A DNA stretch of 64,000 nucleotides from Xanthobacteraceae bacterium (GTDB taxonomy: Bacteria; Pseudomonadota; Alphaproteobacteria; Rhizobiales; Xanthobacteraceae): assembly GCA_019635585.1 (NCBI GenBank), contig JAHBZE010000001.1:1488001-1552000 (forward strand), given 5' to 3'. This document shows positions 26,228 through 34,038 of this stretch, piece after piece (the stretch's first letter is position 1; each line of letters starts with the position of its first letter). The notes below the pieces were generated by a model, which was given only the letters and a program-made list of their open reading frames with translations, ran no database searches and had not been told where the DNA came from. Both the position numbers and the translations under genes were made by a program.

Positions 26228-26252
26228 AAGGGCGGCCATGACAGCCGCCCTT
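26228..26252 (-). terminator. Hairpin between VWA and hydrolase genes, possible terminator
   Basis: AAGGGCGGC (26228-26236) pairs exactly with GCCGCCCTT (26244-26252) around a seven-base loop. Read on the minus strand, after the VWA gene, it is followed by GTTTGC, a weak T-run; on the plus strand TCTTTA follows. It probably separates the VWA transcript from the hydrolase gene. Confidence 0.5.
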
Positions 26253-26275
26253 TCTTTACGCGTATCTCTGCGCGC

Positions 26276-27394
26276 TTAATTCACCGGCGCGGGCCGGATC
26301 TGCATGCGCAAAGTTTCCTCGACTACCTGATCGAAGGAGTCCTTCTTCGCGTTCGGCACGTTCTTCTTGCGCTCGGCGGCGACGTAGGCGTCGCGCTCCT
26401 TCACGAGTTGCGCGAGCTTCTCGTCGATGGCCTTGCGTTCGGCGTTCTGCTTTTCGATTTCCGCCTTGCGAGCGGCCGGAGGCAGCTTTTGCAGATTTTC
26501 CGGCAATTCGGCATCTGGCACCGATTCGAGCTTTACGCGGCCCGATTCAACGTCGGCGACCAGATCGCCATCGGCCGAAACCACGCCCGAATTCTTGCTC
26601 TTGTTACGATAGACCGCGATGTCGGTTGCGGTGGACTGCGGTGCTGCGGCAAAATTATTTAACCGCTCCTGCACGTTCTGTTGCTGTGCGCGCTTGCCGT
26701 AAGGCAACACGGTTCGGTTCAGGCGAATTTGCAGTTCCAGAATCTCGCGATCATAAGGCGTCTTGATGATGACTGCGACGCCGCCGTCCTGTGGGATCTG
26801 GATATATTTACCGTCGCCGAGTTGCGCGATCTCGCGCCAGAAGCGCTCGGTGTCGCGCGCCGGCCCCGCCTGCACCGCGTTCACGATGATGCCGCGAGCA
26901 CGCGCGTCCTTGATTACTTCCGAATATTTCCGGTCCTGCTTGTAATCCATGTGCGGCGGCGCATCGCCGACCAGAAACACGATCTTGCGGACGTTGCTAT
27001 CCTGCGTCCAGTTCAGCTTGGTGACCGCGACGTCGAGTGCTTCATTCACGCTTTCCGGCCAGTCACCACCGCCCTGCGCGCGGAATTTCAGAAGCTCCGC
27101 GTAGAGTCCTTGAATGTCGACCGTGAGATCGAACTTCTTCGTCACGTATTCGTCGCCGATGTCGCGATAGGCGACGAGCGCCATGCGGACCTCGGCGTCT
27201 GGATTTGCGTCCACAATCGCGGTCGCAATCGACCAGATCTTGCGCTTCGCATTTTCGATCAGCCCACTCATCGAGCCGGTGGTGTCGAGCACGAAGGCGA
27301 CTTCGACAATGGGTTTGGCGGCGCGTGCCGGGTAAACCGAAAGCGGCACCATCAGCGCGGTGACCAGAGCCAGATATACAAGTGTCAATCGCAT
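26276..27394 (-). CDS. Exported VWA-domain protein
   Basis: A 372-residue protein with a Sec signal peptide (residues 1 to about 26, ending ARA-A) followed by a von Willebrand factor A domain from about 30 to 220. The metal-ion-dependent adhesion site begins DTTGSMS (D37, T39, S41), with further coordinating segments in VAYRDIGDEY and FLVGDAPPH. The C-terminal third is charged and predicted coiled-coil (residues about 310-355, rich in Ala, Glu and Lys). GAGAGGG upstream of 27394 fixes the start. It likely acts in the periplasm in protein binding. The partner is unknown; it is divergent from mmcB. Confidence 0.82.
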   Translation of the reverse strand: MRLTLVYLALVTALMVPLSVYPARAAKPIVEVAFVLDTTGSMSGLIENAKRKIWSIATAIVDANPDAEVRMALVAYRDIGDEYVTKKFDLTVDIQGLYAELLKFRAQGGGDWPESVNEALDVAVTKLNWTQDSNVRKIVFLVGDAPPHMDYKQDRKYSEVIKDARARGIIVNAVQAGPARDTERFWREIAQLGDGKYIQIPQDGGVAVIIKTPYDREILELQIRLNRTVLPYGKRAQQQNVQERLNNFAAAPQSTATDIAVYRNKSKNSGVVSADGDLVADVESGRVKLESVPDAELPENLQKLPPAARKAEIEKQNAERKAIDEKLAQLVKERDAYVAAERKKNVPNAKKDSFDQVVEETLRMQIRPAPVN

Positions 27395-27451
27395 GAAACC
27401 CTCTCCCAATGGTTCTAAGATGCACGAAGATGATTTCGCGGCATGCGGGCC

Positions 27452-27466
27452 GAACGGGGATGGAAC
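27452..27466. promoter_or_regulatory. Alphaproteobacterial SOS (LexA) box
   Basis: GAAC-GGGGATG-GAAC is an exact GAAC-N7-GAAC direct repeat, the LexA box of alphaproteobacteria. It lies between the divergent VWA and mmcB starts, 119 bases before the mmcB ATG and 57 bases before the VWA ATG. mmcB is a known LexA target in Caulobacter, which strengthens the call. The distance to the ATG is long but compatible with an upstream promoter. Confidence 0.65.
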
Positions 27467-27585
27467 CGGGGCGAAGGGCGGGCGGCTGTATGGCGAAATT
27501 CGTTGCGCTTCAGGTCAGCGCTTCTGCCGCGTTTCTTCTCGGTTTCACGAAAAACGCTTCTGCTAGTATTCTAAAGCATCACGCC

Positions 27586-28065
27586 ATGACGAATCCGGTC
27601 CCCATCCCGCCGCCTTTCGGCCAAAACAATTTTGAACCCGCGCGCACGATCTGCCGCGGCGCGATTCGGCTTCTTCATGCGATGGGCTATGCCGCGATCA
27701 CCGAACTGCCGCTGCCGTCCGGCCGCCGCGCGGACATCGCCGCGATCGGCACCTCCGGCGAAATCTGGATCGTCGAAGTGAAGTCGTGCCTCAACGATTT
27801 CCGCACCGACCAGAAATGGGAAGAATACCGTGCGCATTGCGACCGGCTGTTCTTCGCGGTCGATTGCGAATTTCCGCAGGAAGTGATCCCGCAGGAAGCG
27901 GGACTCATGGTGGTCGACGGCTATGGCGGTGCGATTCTGCGCGAGGCTTCCGCGCATCCGCTGGTGGCGGCGACGCGCAAAGCGGTGATGCTGCGGATCG
28001 CGCGCATCTCGTCGTCGCGGCTTTCCGCGATCAACGACCCGAAAATCCAGGCGGAACTTCTTTAG
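27586..28065 (+). CDS. mmcB: MmcB-family DNA repair protein
   Basis: A 159-residue protein of the MmcB family, named from mitomycin-C-induced genes in Caulobacter. Its fold is nuclease-like of the PD-(D/E)XK kind: RRADIAAIG places D50 and WIVEVKS places E64 and K66 as the catalytic set, followed by the conserved NDFRTDQKWEEYRAHCDR. The role is in DNA damage survival, with substrate undefined. The start is chosen where the conserved domain begins; the frame is open further upstream without RBS support. An SOS box lies upstream. It converges with regA, two bases apart. Confidence 0.87.
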   Translation: MTNPVPIPPPFGQNNFEPARTICRGAIRLLHAMGYAAITELPLPSGRRADIAAIGTSGEIWIVEVKSCLNDFRTDQKWEEYRAHCDRLFFAVDCEFPQEVIPQEAGLMVVDGYGGAILREASAHPLVAATRKAVMLRIARISSSRLSAINDPKIQAELL

Positions 28066-28067
28066 CG

Positions 28068-28637
28068 TCAGCGCGGCGCGCGCTTGGCGAGAATGCGCTG
28101 CAACGTGCGGCGATGCATGTTCAGCCGCCGCGCGGTTTCGGAAACATTGCGTTCGCAAAGTTCGTAAACGCGCTGGATGTGTTCCCAGCGCACGCGATCG
28201 GCCGACATCGGCTTCTCCGGCGGCGGCGCCTTTTCGCCGCCGACAGCGGTCAGCGCGGCATAGATGTCGTCGGCATCGACGGGTTTGGCGAGATAATCGA
28301 CCGCGCCGAGTTTGATCGCGGTAACGGCGGTCGCGATGTTGCCGTAGCCGGTGAGCACGATGCCGCGCGCTTCGGGGCGCTTTTCCTTGAGCGCGGAAAT
28401 CACGTCGAGGCCGTTGCCGTCGCCGAGACGCATATCCACGACCGCATAAGCCGGCGGATTGTCTTTGACCTTTGCGAGGCCATCCGCGATCGAATCGGCG
28501 GTCGAAACCTCGAAGCCGCGGCCTTCCATGGCGCGGGCCAGCCGCTCCAGAAAGGGCTTGTCATCATCGACGATTAAAAGGTGCTTGTCGGTTCCAAGGC
28601 CGTTAGCGGATGCGCCGGCCATTGCAAATTGCTCCAT
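28068..28637 (-). CDS. regA: Redox response regulator RegA/ActR
   Basis: Response regulator of the RegB/RegA (ActS/ActR, PrrB/PrrA) global redox system, which controls respiration, carbon and nitrogen fixation genes in alphaproteobacteria. The receiver domain shows the acidic pocket VDDD near residue 24, the phospho-acceptor D68 in VVDMRLGDGNGL and the lysine in LAKPVDADD. A Fis-type helix-turn-helix closes the protein (VYELCERNVSETARRLNMHRR), as does the near-invariant tail of this family. Two starts, 28637 and an ATG six codons later with GGAG upstream, are both possible. It follows regB on the same strand by 82 bases. Confidence 0.93.
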   Translation of the reverse strand: MEQFAMAGASANGLGTDKHLLIVDDDKPFLERLARAMEGRGFEVSTADSIADGLAKVKDNPPAYAVVDMRLGDGNGLDVISALKEKRPEARGIVLTGYGNIATAVTAIKLGAVDYLAKPVDADDIYAALTAVGGEKAPPPEKPMSADRVRWEHIQRVYELCERNVSETARRLNMHRRTLQRILAKRAPR

Positions 28638-28719
28638 ATCTCACTCTGCGGCGCTGCTTGCCGCCTACTTGCCCGCTCGGAAGTGCCTGAAAAGCGGACC
28701 TTCGCCGCCCCTGCGACAT

Positions 28720-30099
28720 TTAGTGCGCCCCGGGGTCGCTGGCAAGGGAAGGTTCAGGCGGGCGTTCCGTGCGCGCTGGGGTTGTACCGTTCGCGACTTC
28801 AAGCGCTTCGCGCCGCCAGCTCACGCGAACCACGGCGCCGGTCTGTGGCAGCGCGCGATTCTCCACGCGCAAACTGCCACCGCCGCGTTCCAACAGCGTC
28901 TTTGCGATGAAGAAGCCGAGTCCGAGACCGCCTTGTTCTTCGTCGCCCTTGTTCCGCCGGAACGGACTTTGCCCGCGCGCACGCAGATAAGGCTCGCCGA
29001 TGCGGCCGATGATCTCCGGCGCAAAGCCCGGACCGTCATCGGAGACCGCAATATTGACGACGACCGTGTTCCATTCCGCGGCGATGACGACTTTATCCTT
29101 CGCGAAGTCCGCGGCGTTCTCGACGATGCTTTCGAGCCCGTAGAGAATCGCGGGATTGCGCACGACTACCGGCTCGTTGCTGCGATCTTCAGGCAGCCGG
29201 ATCTCGAATTCGATATCGAAATCGCGCAAGGGTGCCACCACTTCCTCGATCAAATGCGAAAGTGGCATCTTGTCGAATGGGGCAAGCCCGGATTCCAGCG
29301 AAGTCAGCGTGCGCAGGATCGTGCGGCAGCGTTCGGTCTGCTGACGGAGGAGCCGGATGTCGGCGCCATGTTGTGAGCCTTCGGGAATCGCCCGTTCCAG
29401 TTCGCGCGTGACGAGCGCAATCGTCGCAAGCGGCGTGCCGAGTTCGTGGGCTGCCGCGGCGGCAAGGCCGTCGATCGCGGAAATCTGCTGCTCGCGCGCA
29501 AGCACAAGTTCGGTCGCAGCCAGCGCGTCGGAGAGTTTTCTTGTTTCGTCGGCGACGCGCCAGGCATAGGCACCGATGAACACGACCGAGATCACAATCG
29601 AGAACCAGATCCCGGCGACATAAGGAGGTGGCAGCACGATCGGCTCGCCACTCCAGGGCAAGGGCAGCGAATGTACGGCGAGCACGGTCGATACGGTCAC
29701 CACCAGCGCGCCGAGCAGGAGCGTCGTGCGGGGCTTCAGCGCCATCGCCGAAATCAGGACCGGCGCCAGAAACAGCACGCTGAACGGATTGACGAGTCCG
29801 CCGGTCAGATAAAGCAGCATCGCAAGCTGCACGGTATCGAAGCCGAGCAGAGCACCCGCCTCCTTGTCCGAAAGGCGGTAGGTCGTGGTGTAGCCGAGAC
29901 GGAGCGCGACGTTGACGGCGGCTGTCACGCCCACGATCGCGAAGGCGGGGATCGCCGGCAGCGAATAGTCGAGACCCCATTCTACGATCGCAAGCGCGAT
30001 AGTCTGGCCCGCCACCGCGAGCCAGCGCAGGTTGATCAGCGCATTCAGGCTGAGGCCAAAATGATGCTGGCCGCTCATCCGCTCGCCGGGGTTGCTCAT
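28720..30099 (-). CDS. regB: Redox sensor histidine kinase RegB/ActS
   Basis: A 459-residue membrane kinase with about six N-terminal hydrophobic segments. The ubiquinone-interaction motif GGLVNPF is at residues 100-106. The phospho-acceptor is H218 in AAAAHELGTPLATI, and the redox-active cysteine lies after it at C258 (TERCRTILRTL). The ATPase domain shows N-box ENAADFA, G1 DDGPGFAP and G2 GGLGLGFFIAKTLLE. These features together identify RegB. The tail after about 425 is proline-rich and not conserved as far as I can judge. It is transcribed with regA and divergent from an ABC exporter. Confidence 0.93.
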   Translation of the reverse strand: MSNPGERMSGQHHFGLSLNALINLRWLAVAGQTIALAIVEWGLDYSLPAIPAFAIVGVTAAVNVALRLGYTTTYRLSDKEAGALLGFDTVQLAMLLYLTGGLVNPFSVLFLAPVLISAMALKPRTTLLLGALVVTVSTVLAVHSLPLPWSGEPIVLPPPYVAGIWFSIVISVVFIGAYAWRVADETRKLSDALAATELVLAREQQISAIDGLAAAAAHELGTPLATIALVTRELERAIPEGSQHGADIRLLRQQTERCRTILRTLTSLESGLAPFDKMPLSHLIEEVVAPLRDFDIEFEIRLPEDRSNEPVVVRNPAILYGLESIVENAADFAKDKVVIAAEWNTVVVNIAVSDDGPGFAPEIIGRIGEPYLRARGQSPFRRNKGDEEQGGLGLGFFIAKTLLERGGGSLRVENRALPQTGAVVRVSWRREALEVANGTTPARTERPPEPSLASDPGAH

Positions 30100-30195
30100 C
30101 CTGCCATCTTAGGCATTTCGCAGCCGCCCGACGAGAATTTACGGGCGGTTCTGCCGCAATTCGGCTAGAAGGCCGGGCTAGTTTCGCTATTCCCC

Positions 30196-30963
30196 ATGAA
30201 CGTGAACGTTTCCCCGCCTGCGATCGAAGCGGATCGCCTGACCAAGCGCTACGGCGACGCCGTCGCGGTGGACGCGATTTCGTTCAGCATCCAGGCGGGC
30301 AGCGTGACAGGACTGCTCGGCGGCAACGGTGCGGGCAAGACCACGACCATCGGCATGATCATGTCGCTGGTGGCGCCGACTTCAGGCCGGGTGAGCGTGC
30401 TCGGATACGACATGGCGCGCGACGCCTATCGCGTATTGCACCGGATGAATTTCGAGAGCCCTTATGTCGATCTCCCGCACCGGCTAACTGTGCGGCAAAA
30501 CCTTTCCGTGTTCGGCAGGCTCTATAGCGTTGCAAATGTTCCGGAGCGGATCGAGCGGCTCGCCGCCGATCTGGACCTGAAATCCTTCATCGACCGGCAA
30601 TCCGGGAAACTTTCGGCAGGCCAGAAAACGCGCGTCGCGCTCGCGAAAGCGCTGATCAATGAGCCGGATATTCTGATCCTCGACGAACCGACCGCCTCGC
30701 TCGACCCGGACACCGCGGATTGGATCCGGAGCCATCTCGAACGCTATCGCGCCACCAACAACGCGACGATCCTGCTCGCATCGCACAACATGGGCGAGGT
30801 TGAGCGGCTCTGCGACCGCGTCTTGATGATGAAGCGCGGCAAGATCGTGGACGACGATGCGCCGGAAAAGCTGATTGCGCGCTACGGCCGCCAGAATCTC
30901 GAGGAAGTTTTCCTCGACATCGCGCGCGGCACGGGCGCCGCAAAGAAGGAGGCCGCTGAATGA
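30196..30963 (+). CDS. ABC-2 type exporter ATP-binding protein
   Basis: A 255-residue ATPase. Walker A GGNGAGKTT is near residue 43, the Q-loop region follows, then signature LSAGQKTRVAL and Walker B ILILDEPTASLDP with the switch ASHNMGEVE. The DrrA/CcmA/NodI-like sequence and the partner downstream mark an exporter rather than an importer, and no binding protein accompanies it. It overlaps the permease gene by four bases (ATGA). The gap to the divergent regB holds CCGCCCG and CGGGCGG as an inverted repeat (30124-30148). Substrate unknown. Confidence 0.88.
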   Translation: MNVNVSPPAIEADRLTKRYGDAVAVDAISFSIQAGSVTGLLGGNGAGKTTTIGMIMSLVAPTSGRVSVLGYDMARDAYRVLHRMNFESPYVDLPHRLTVRQNLSVFGRLYSVANVPERIERLAADLDLKSFIDRQSGKLSAGQKTRVALAKALINEPDILILDEPTASLDPDTADWIRSHLERYRATNNATILLASHNMGEVERLCDRVLMMKRGKIVDDDAPEKLIARYGRQNLEEVFLDIARGTGAAKKEAAE

Positions 30964-31775
30964 GTGCAGCCTCCTCGCCCGCATTTTCGTTCTCGCGCAT
31001 TTTCGCGATGGTGATGCGCCACTGGTATTTGTTGCGCTCGTCGTGGCCACGGCTTTTGGAACTGATTTACTGGCCGCTGGTGCAGATGATCATGTGGGGC
31101 TTCCTGCAAAGCTTCATGGCGAAACAGACCGGCGCGCTCGCCGTGGCGGCAGGCACATTTCTCGCCGCCGTACTCCTGTGGGACATTCTGTTTCGCGGGC
31201 AACTCGGCTTTTCGTTTTCGTTTCTCGAAGAGATGTGGTCGCGCAATCTCGCGAACCTGATGATCTCGCCGCTGCGACCCATAGAATTCGTGCTCTCGAT
31301 GATTACGATGTCGCTCATTCGGCTGATCATCGGCGTGGTGCCGGTAACGTTCCTGGCGATGTTTTTCTTCGGCTTCAATTTCTGGGGACTCGGCATCGCG
31401 CTCGCGGCGTTCTTCGCCAATCTCCTGCTGACAAGCTGGGCGATCGGGTTGTTGTGCGCGGGGCTCGTGTTGCGCAACGGGCTCGGCGCGGAGGGCCTCA
31501 CCTGGTCGATCATGTTTCTGTTTCTGCCGCTGACTTGCGTCTACTATCCGGTCGCGATCTTGCCGGCATGGCTGCAGCCGATCTCCTGGGCGCTGCCGCC
31601 GACCAGCGTGTTCGAAGGCATGCGTGCGCTCGTGCTCGAACACACGTTCCGCGCCGACCTGATGCTGTGGGCGTTCGGGCTGAACGTGATCTGGATTTCG
31701 CTCGCGGGCTGGGGCTTTCTCAAGCTCATGCACTCGTCGAAACAGATCGGCTCCTTGATGAGTGTAGGCGAATAG
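30960..31775 (+). CDS. ABC-2 type exporter permease
   Basis: A 271-residue inner-membrane protein with about six hydrophobic segments, belonging to the ABC-2 permease family. The N-terminal RHWYLLRSSWPRLLELIYWPLVQMIMWGF is typical of permeases of the NodJ/DrrB kind. The late region FLFLPLTCVYYPVAILPAWLQPISWALPPTSVFEGMR contains the conserved ABC-2 signature. It forms a two-gene exporter with the ATPase. Candidate cargoes range from lipids and polysaccharides to small molecules; nothing nearby decides. Confidence 0.87.
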   Translation: MSAASSPAFSFSRIFAMVMRHWYLLRSSWPRLLELIYWPLVQMIMWGFLQSFMAKQTGALAVAAGTFLAAVLLWDILFRGQLGFSFSFLEEMWSRNLANLMISPLRPIEFVLSMITMSLIRLIIGVVPVTFLAMFFFGFNFWGLGIALAAFFANLLLTSWAIGLLCAGLVLRNGLGAEGLTWSIMFLFLPLTCVYYPVAILPAWLQPISWALPPTSVFEGMRALVLEHTFRADLMLWAFGLNVIWISLAGWGFLKLMHSSKQIGSLMSVGE

Positions 31776-31855
31776 CTGCCTTGATTTGACCTGATCAAAA
31801 AAACGTCACAGGGTCCCGCGCTGCAACACGGGACGCTGAAAAGCGCTGTAATTTC

Positions 31856-33211
31856 ATGCCGATTGGCGAATTTGGCCGCGCCCCGGACATGCCGGAACAG
31901 ACCGGCGGGCCGGTTCTTTCGACGCCGCTTTACTGGTTTTACGAATGGGGTCAGGCGGCGCTCAATCCTTCACGCGCGCTCGCCGACGCGACCAAACTCT
32001 ATTTCAAAAACCCGCTTAATCCGTTTTCGCAAACCGAATTCGGAAAGAACATGGCGGCGGCGGCCGAGCTCTTCGAGCGCACCACGCGCCGCTACTCGAA
32101 GCCCGAATGGCATATCGATTCCACGCTGGTCGGCGGCGAGCGCGTGCCGGTGACGATCCGCCCGGTGTGGGAGCGTCCGTTCTGCAAGCTTTTGCATTTC
32201 GAGCGCCACTTCGAACACACGCCGAAGCGGCCGCAACCGCGGCTCCTGATCGTGGCGCCGATGTCGGGCCATTACGCGACGCTCTTGCGCGGCACGGTCG
32301 AAGCGTTCCTGCCGAACCATGAAGTTTACATCACCGACTGGGCCGACGCGCGCATGGTGCCGCTGGCCGAAGGCCCGTTCGATCTCGACGATTACATCGA
32401 CTACGTCATCAGCATGTTTCACTGGCTCGGTATCGGCGCGCACGCGGTCGCGGTGTGCCAGCCGTCTGTGCCGGTGCTGGCCGCGGTCGCGCGCATGGAA
32501 GCGGAGAACGATCCCTACGTTCCGTTCTCGATGACGCTGATGGGCGGGCCGATCGACACGCGCAAAAGCCCGACCGCGGTGAACAAGCTCGCCGAAGAGC
32601 GCGGCATGAGCTGGTTCCGCACCCACGTAATTTCGAAAGTTCCGTTTCCGCATCCGGGCTTCATGCGCGAGGTCTATCCGGGCTTTCTCCAGCTCGGCGG
32701 TTTCATCGGCATGAATCTCGACCGCCATGTCGAAGCGCATCGCGCGCTGTTCAACAATCTGGTCGAGGGCGACGGCGATTCCGCGAAGAAGCACCAGGAA
32801 TTCTATGACGAGTATCTCGCGGTGATGGATCTCACCGCCGAGTTCTATTTGCAGACGGTGGAGAAGGTGTTCGTCCGCCACGATCTGCCGAACGGCACCT
32901 TCAAGCATCGCGACAAGCCGGTCGATCCTTCGCTGATCCGCCGCACCGCGCTGCTTACCATCGAAGGCGAGAATGACGACATTTCCGGGCTCGGCCAGAC
33001 GGAAGCGACTCATGCGCTGTGTCCGAACATTCCGGAAGGAAAGAAGGTGCATTACGTGCAGCCGAAGGTCGGCCATTACGGCGTCTTCAACGGCTCGCGT
33101 TTCCGGGCCGAAATCGCGCCGCGGATTTCCGATTTCGTGCTTTCCAACAACAATAGTTACGCCGACGGCACCAGCGCGTCTCCGCGCGCGAGGCCCAGAA
33201 CCACGGCTTGA
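31856..33211 (+). CDS. phaZ: Intracellular polyhydroxyalkanoate depolymerase
   Basis: Degrades stored poly-3-hydroxybutyrate granules to release 3-hydroxybutyrate. The 451-residue protein has the PhaZ opening TPLYWFYEWGQAALNPSRA, and the lipase-box-like VCQPSVP with C201 as nucleophile, as in Cupriavidus PhaZa1 where cysteine replaces serine. The C-terminal VGHYGVFNGSRFR gives the catalytic histidine, and EGENDDISG the aspartate. No signal peptide, in keeping with an intracellular enzyme. The 3-hydroxybutyrate dehydrogenase-like gene at 43.2 kb could act on its product, though it is unlinked. Confidence 0.92.
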   Translation: MPIGEFGRAPDMPEQTGGPVLSTPLYWFYEWGQAALNPSRALADATKLYFKNPLNPFSQTEFGKNMAAAAELFERTTRRYSKPEWHIDSTLVGGERVPVTIRPVWERPFCKLLHFERHFEHTPKRPQPRLLIVAPMSGHYATLLRGTVEAFLPNHEVYITDWADARMVPLAEGPFDLDDYIDYVISMFHWLGIGAHAVAVCQPSVPVLAAVARMEAENDPYVPFSMTLMGGPIDTRKSPTAVNKLAEERGMSWFRTHVISKVPFPHPGFMREVYPGFLQLGGFIGMNLDRHVEAHRALFNNLVEGDGDSAKKHQEFYDEYLAVMDLTAEFYLQTVEKVFVRHDLPNGTFKHRDKPVDPSLIRRTALLTIEGENDDISGLGQTEATHALCPNIPEGKKVHYVQPKVGHYGVFNGSRFRAEIAPRISDFVLSNNNSYADGTSASPRARPRTTA

Positions 33212-33279
33212 AGCGAAGGCTTGCGTAATTTTGCCATCGGCGCTTGCCTGACTGTGGTCAGAGGCGAATCACTTTGGCG

Positions 33280-34038
33280 ATGCGCGTACTCAATTTTCTC
33301 AATCGGCAGGCGGCACCGGTTCCCGAGACGATGACCGTGATCTCGGGCGAGCGGCGCTTCGAGCTTGCCATCGTGCGCCATCCGCGCGCGCGGCGCTACA
33401 CGATCCGCGTGCGCGCCGCGAACCGCGACGTGGTGCTGACCATGCCCCGGCGCGGCAGCCTCGCGGAAGCGCACCAATTCGCGCAGAAGAACGTCGGCTG
33501 GATCGCGGCGAAGCTCGAGAAGCTGCCGGACATCGTACCCTTTGCCGACGGCGCAACGATTCCGTTTCGTGGCGAGGCGCACCGGATTGAGCATAAGCCG
33601 AATGCGCGCGGCACCGCATGGATCGAGCACGACGAAAGCGGAAACGCGAAAATCTGCGTTGCGGGAAATGCCGCGCATGTATCGCGCCGCGTGACTGACT
33701 TTCTGAAACGCGAGGCAATGCGCGCGCTTTCGGAAGCGAGCCGCGCCTATGCTTTTAGGCTCGGCGTCACGGTCGGGAAAATCACGCTTCGCGACTCGGC
33801 CTCGCGCTGGGGCTCGTGTTCGGAGAGCGGATCGCTCTCTTATTCATGGCGCTTGATTCTCGCGCCTGACTTCGTACTCGATTATCTCGCGGCGCACGAG
33901 ATCGCGCACCGGATCGAACTCAATCACTCGCCGCGGTTCTGGAAGCTGCTGGATTCGATGACGCGGGAACGCGTGCGCGCGGAAGCGTGGCTGGACGCGC
34001 ACGGCAACGGCCTGCATCGCTACGGCAAGCCGCGTTAG
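33280..34038 (+). CDS. YgjP-like metal-dependent hydrolase (SprT/M48 relative)
   Basis: A 252-residue protein of the YgjP/DUF45 family. The zinc motif HEIAH (H206, E207, H210) is followed by LNHSPRFW with the third histidine, and the family mark RWGSCS precedes it near residue 183. These proteins share the gluzincin fold of SprT and wss peptidases; a peptidase role is inferred, not shown. The start at 33280 begins the conserved portion; 12 further codons are open upstream. Its last four bases overlap the stop of the convergent penicillin-binding protein gene. Confidence 0.85.
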   Translation: MRVLNFLNRQAAPVPETMTVISGERRFELAIVRHPRARRYTIRVRAANRDVVLTMPRRGSLAEAHQFAQKNVGWIAAKLEKLPDIVPFADGATIPFRGEAHRIEHKPNARGTAWIEHDESGNAKICVAGNAAHVSRRVTDFLKREAMRALSEASRAYAFRLGVTVGKITLRDSASRWGSCSESGSLSYSWRLILAPDFVLDYLAAHEIAHRIELNHSPRFWKLLDSMTRERVRAEAWLDAHGNGLHRYGKPR

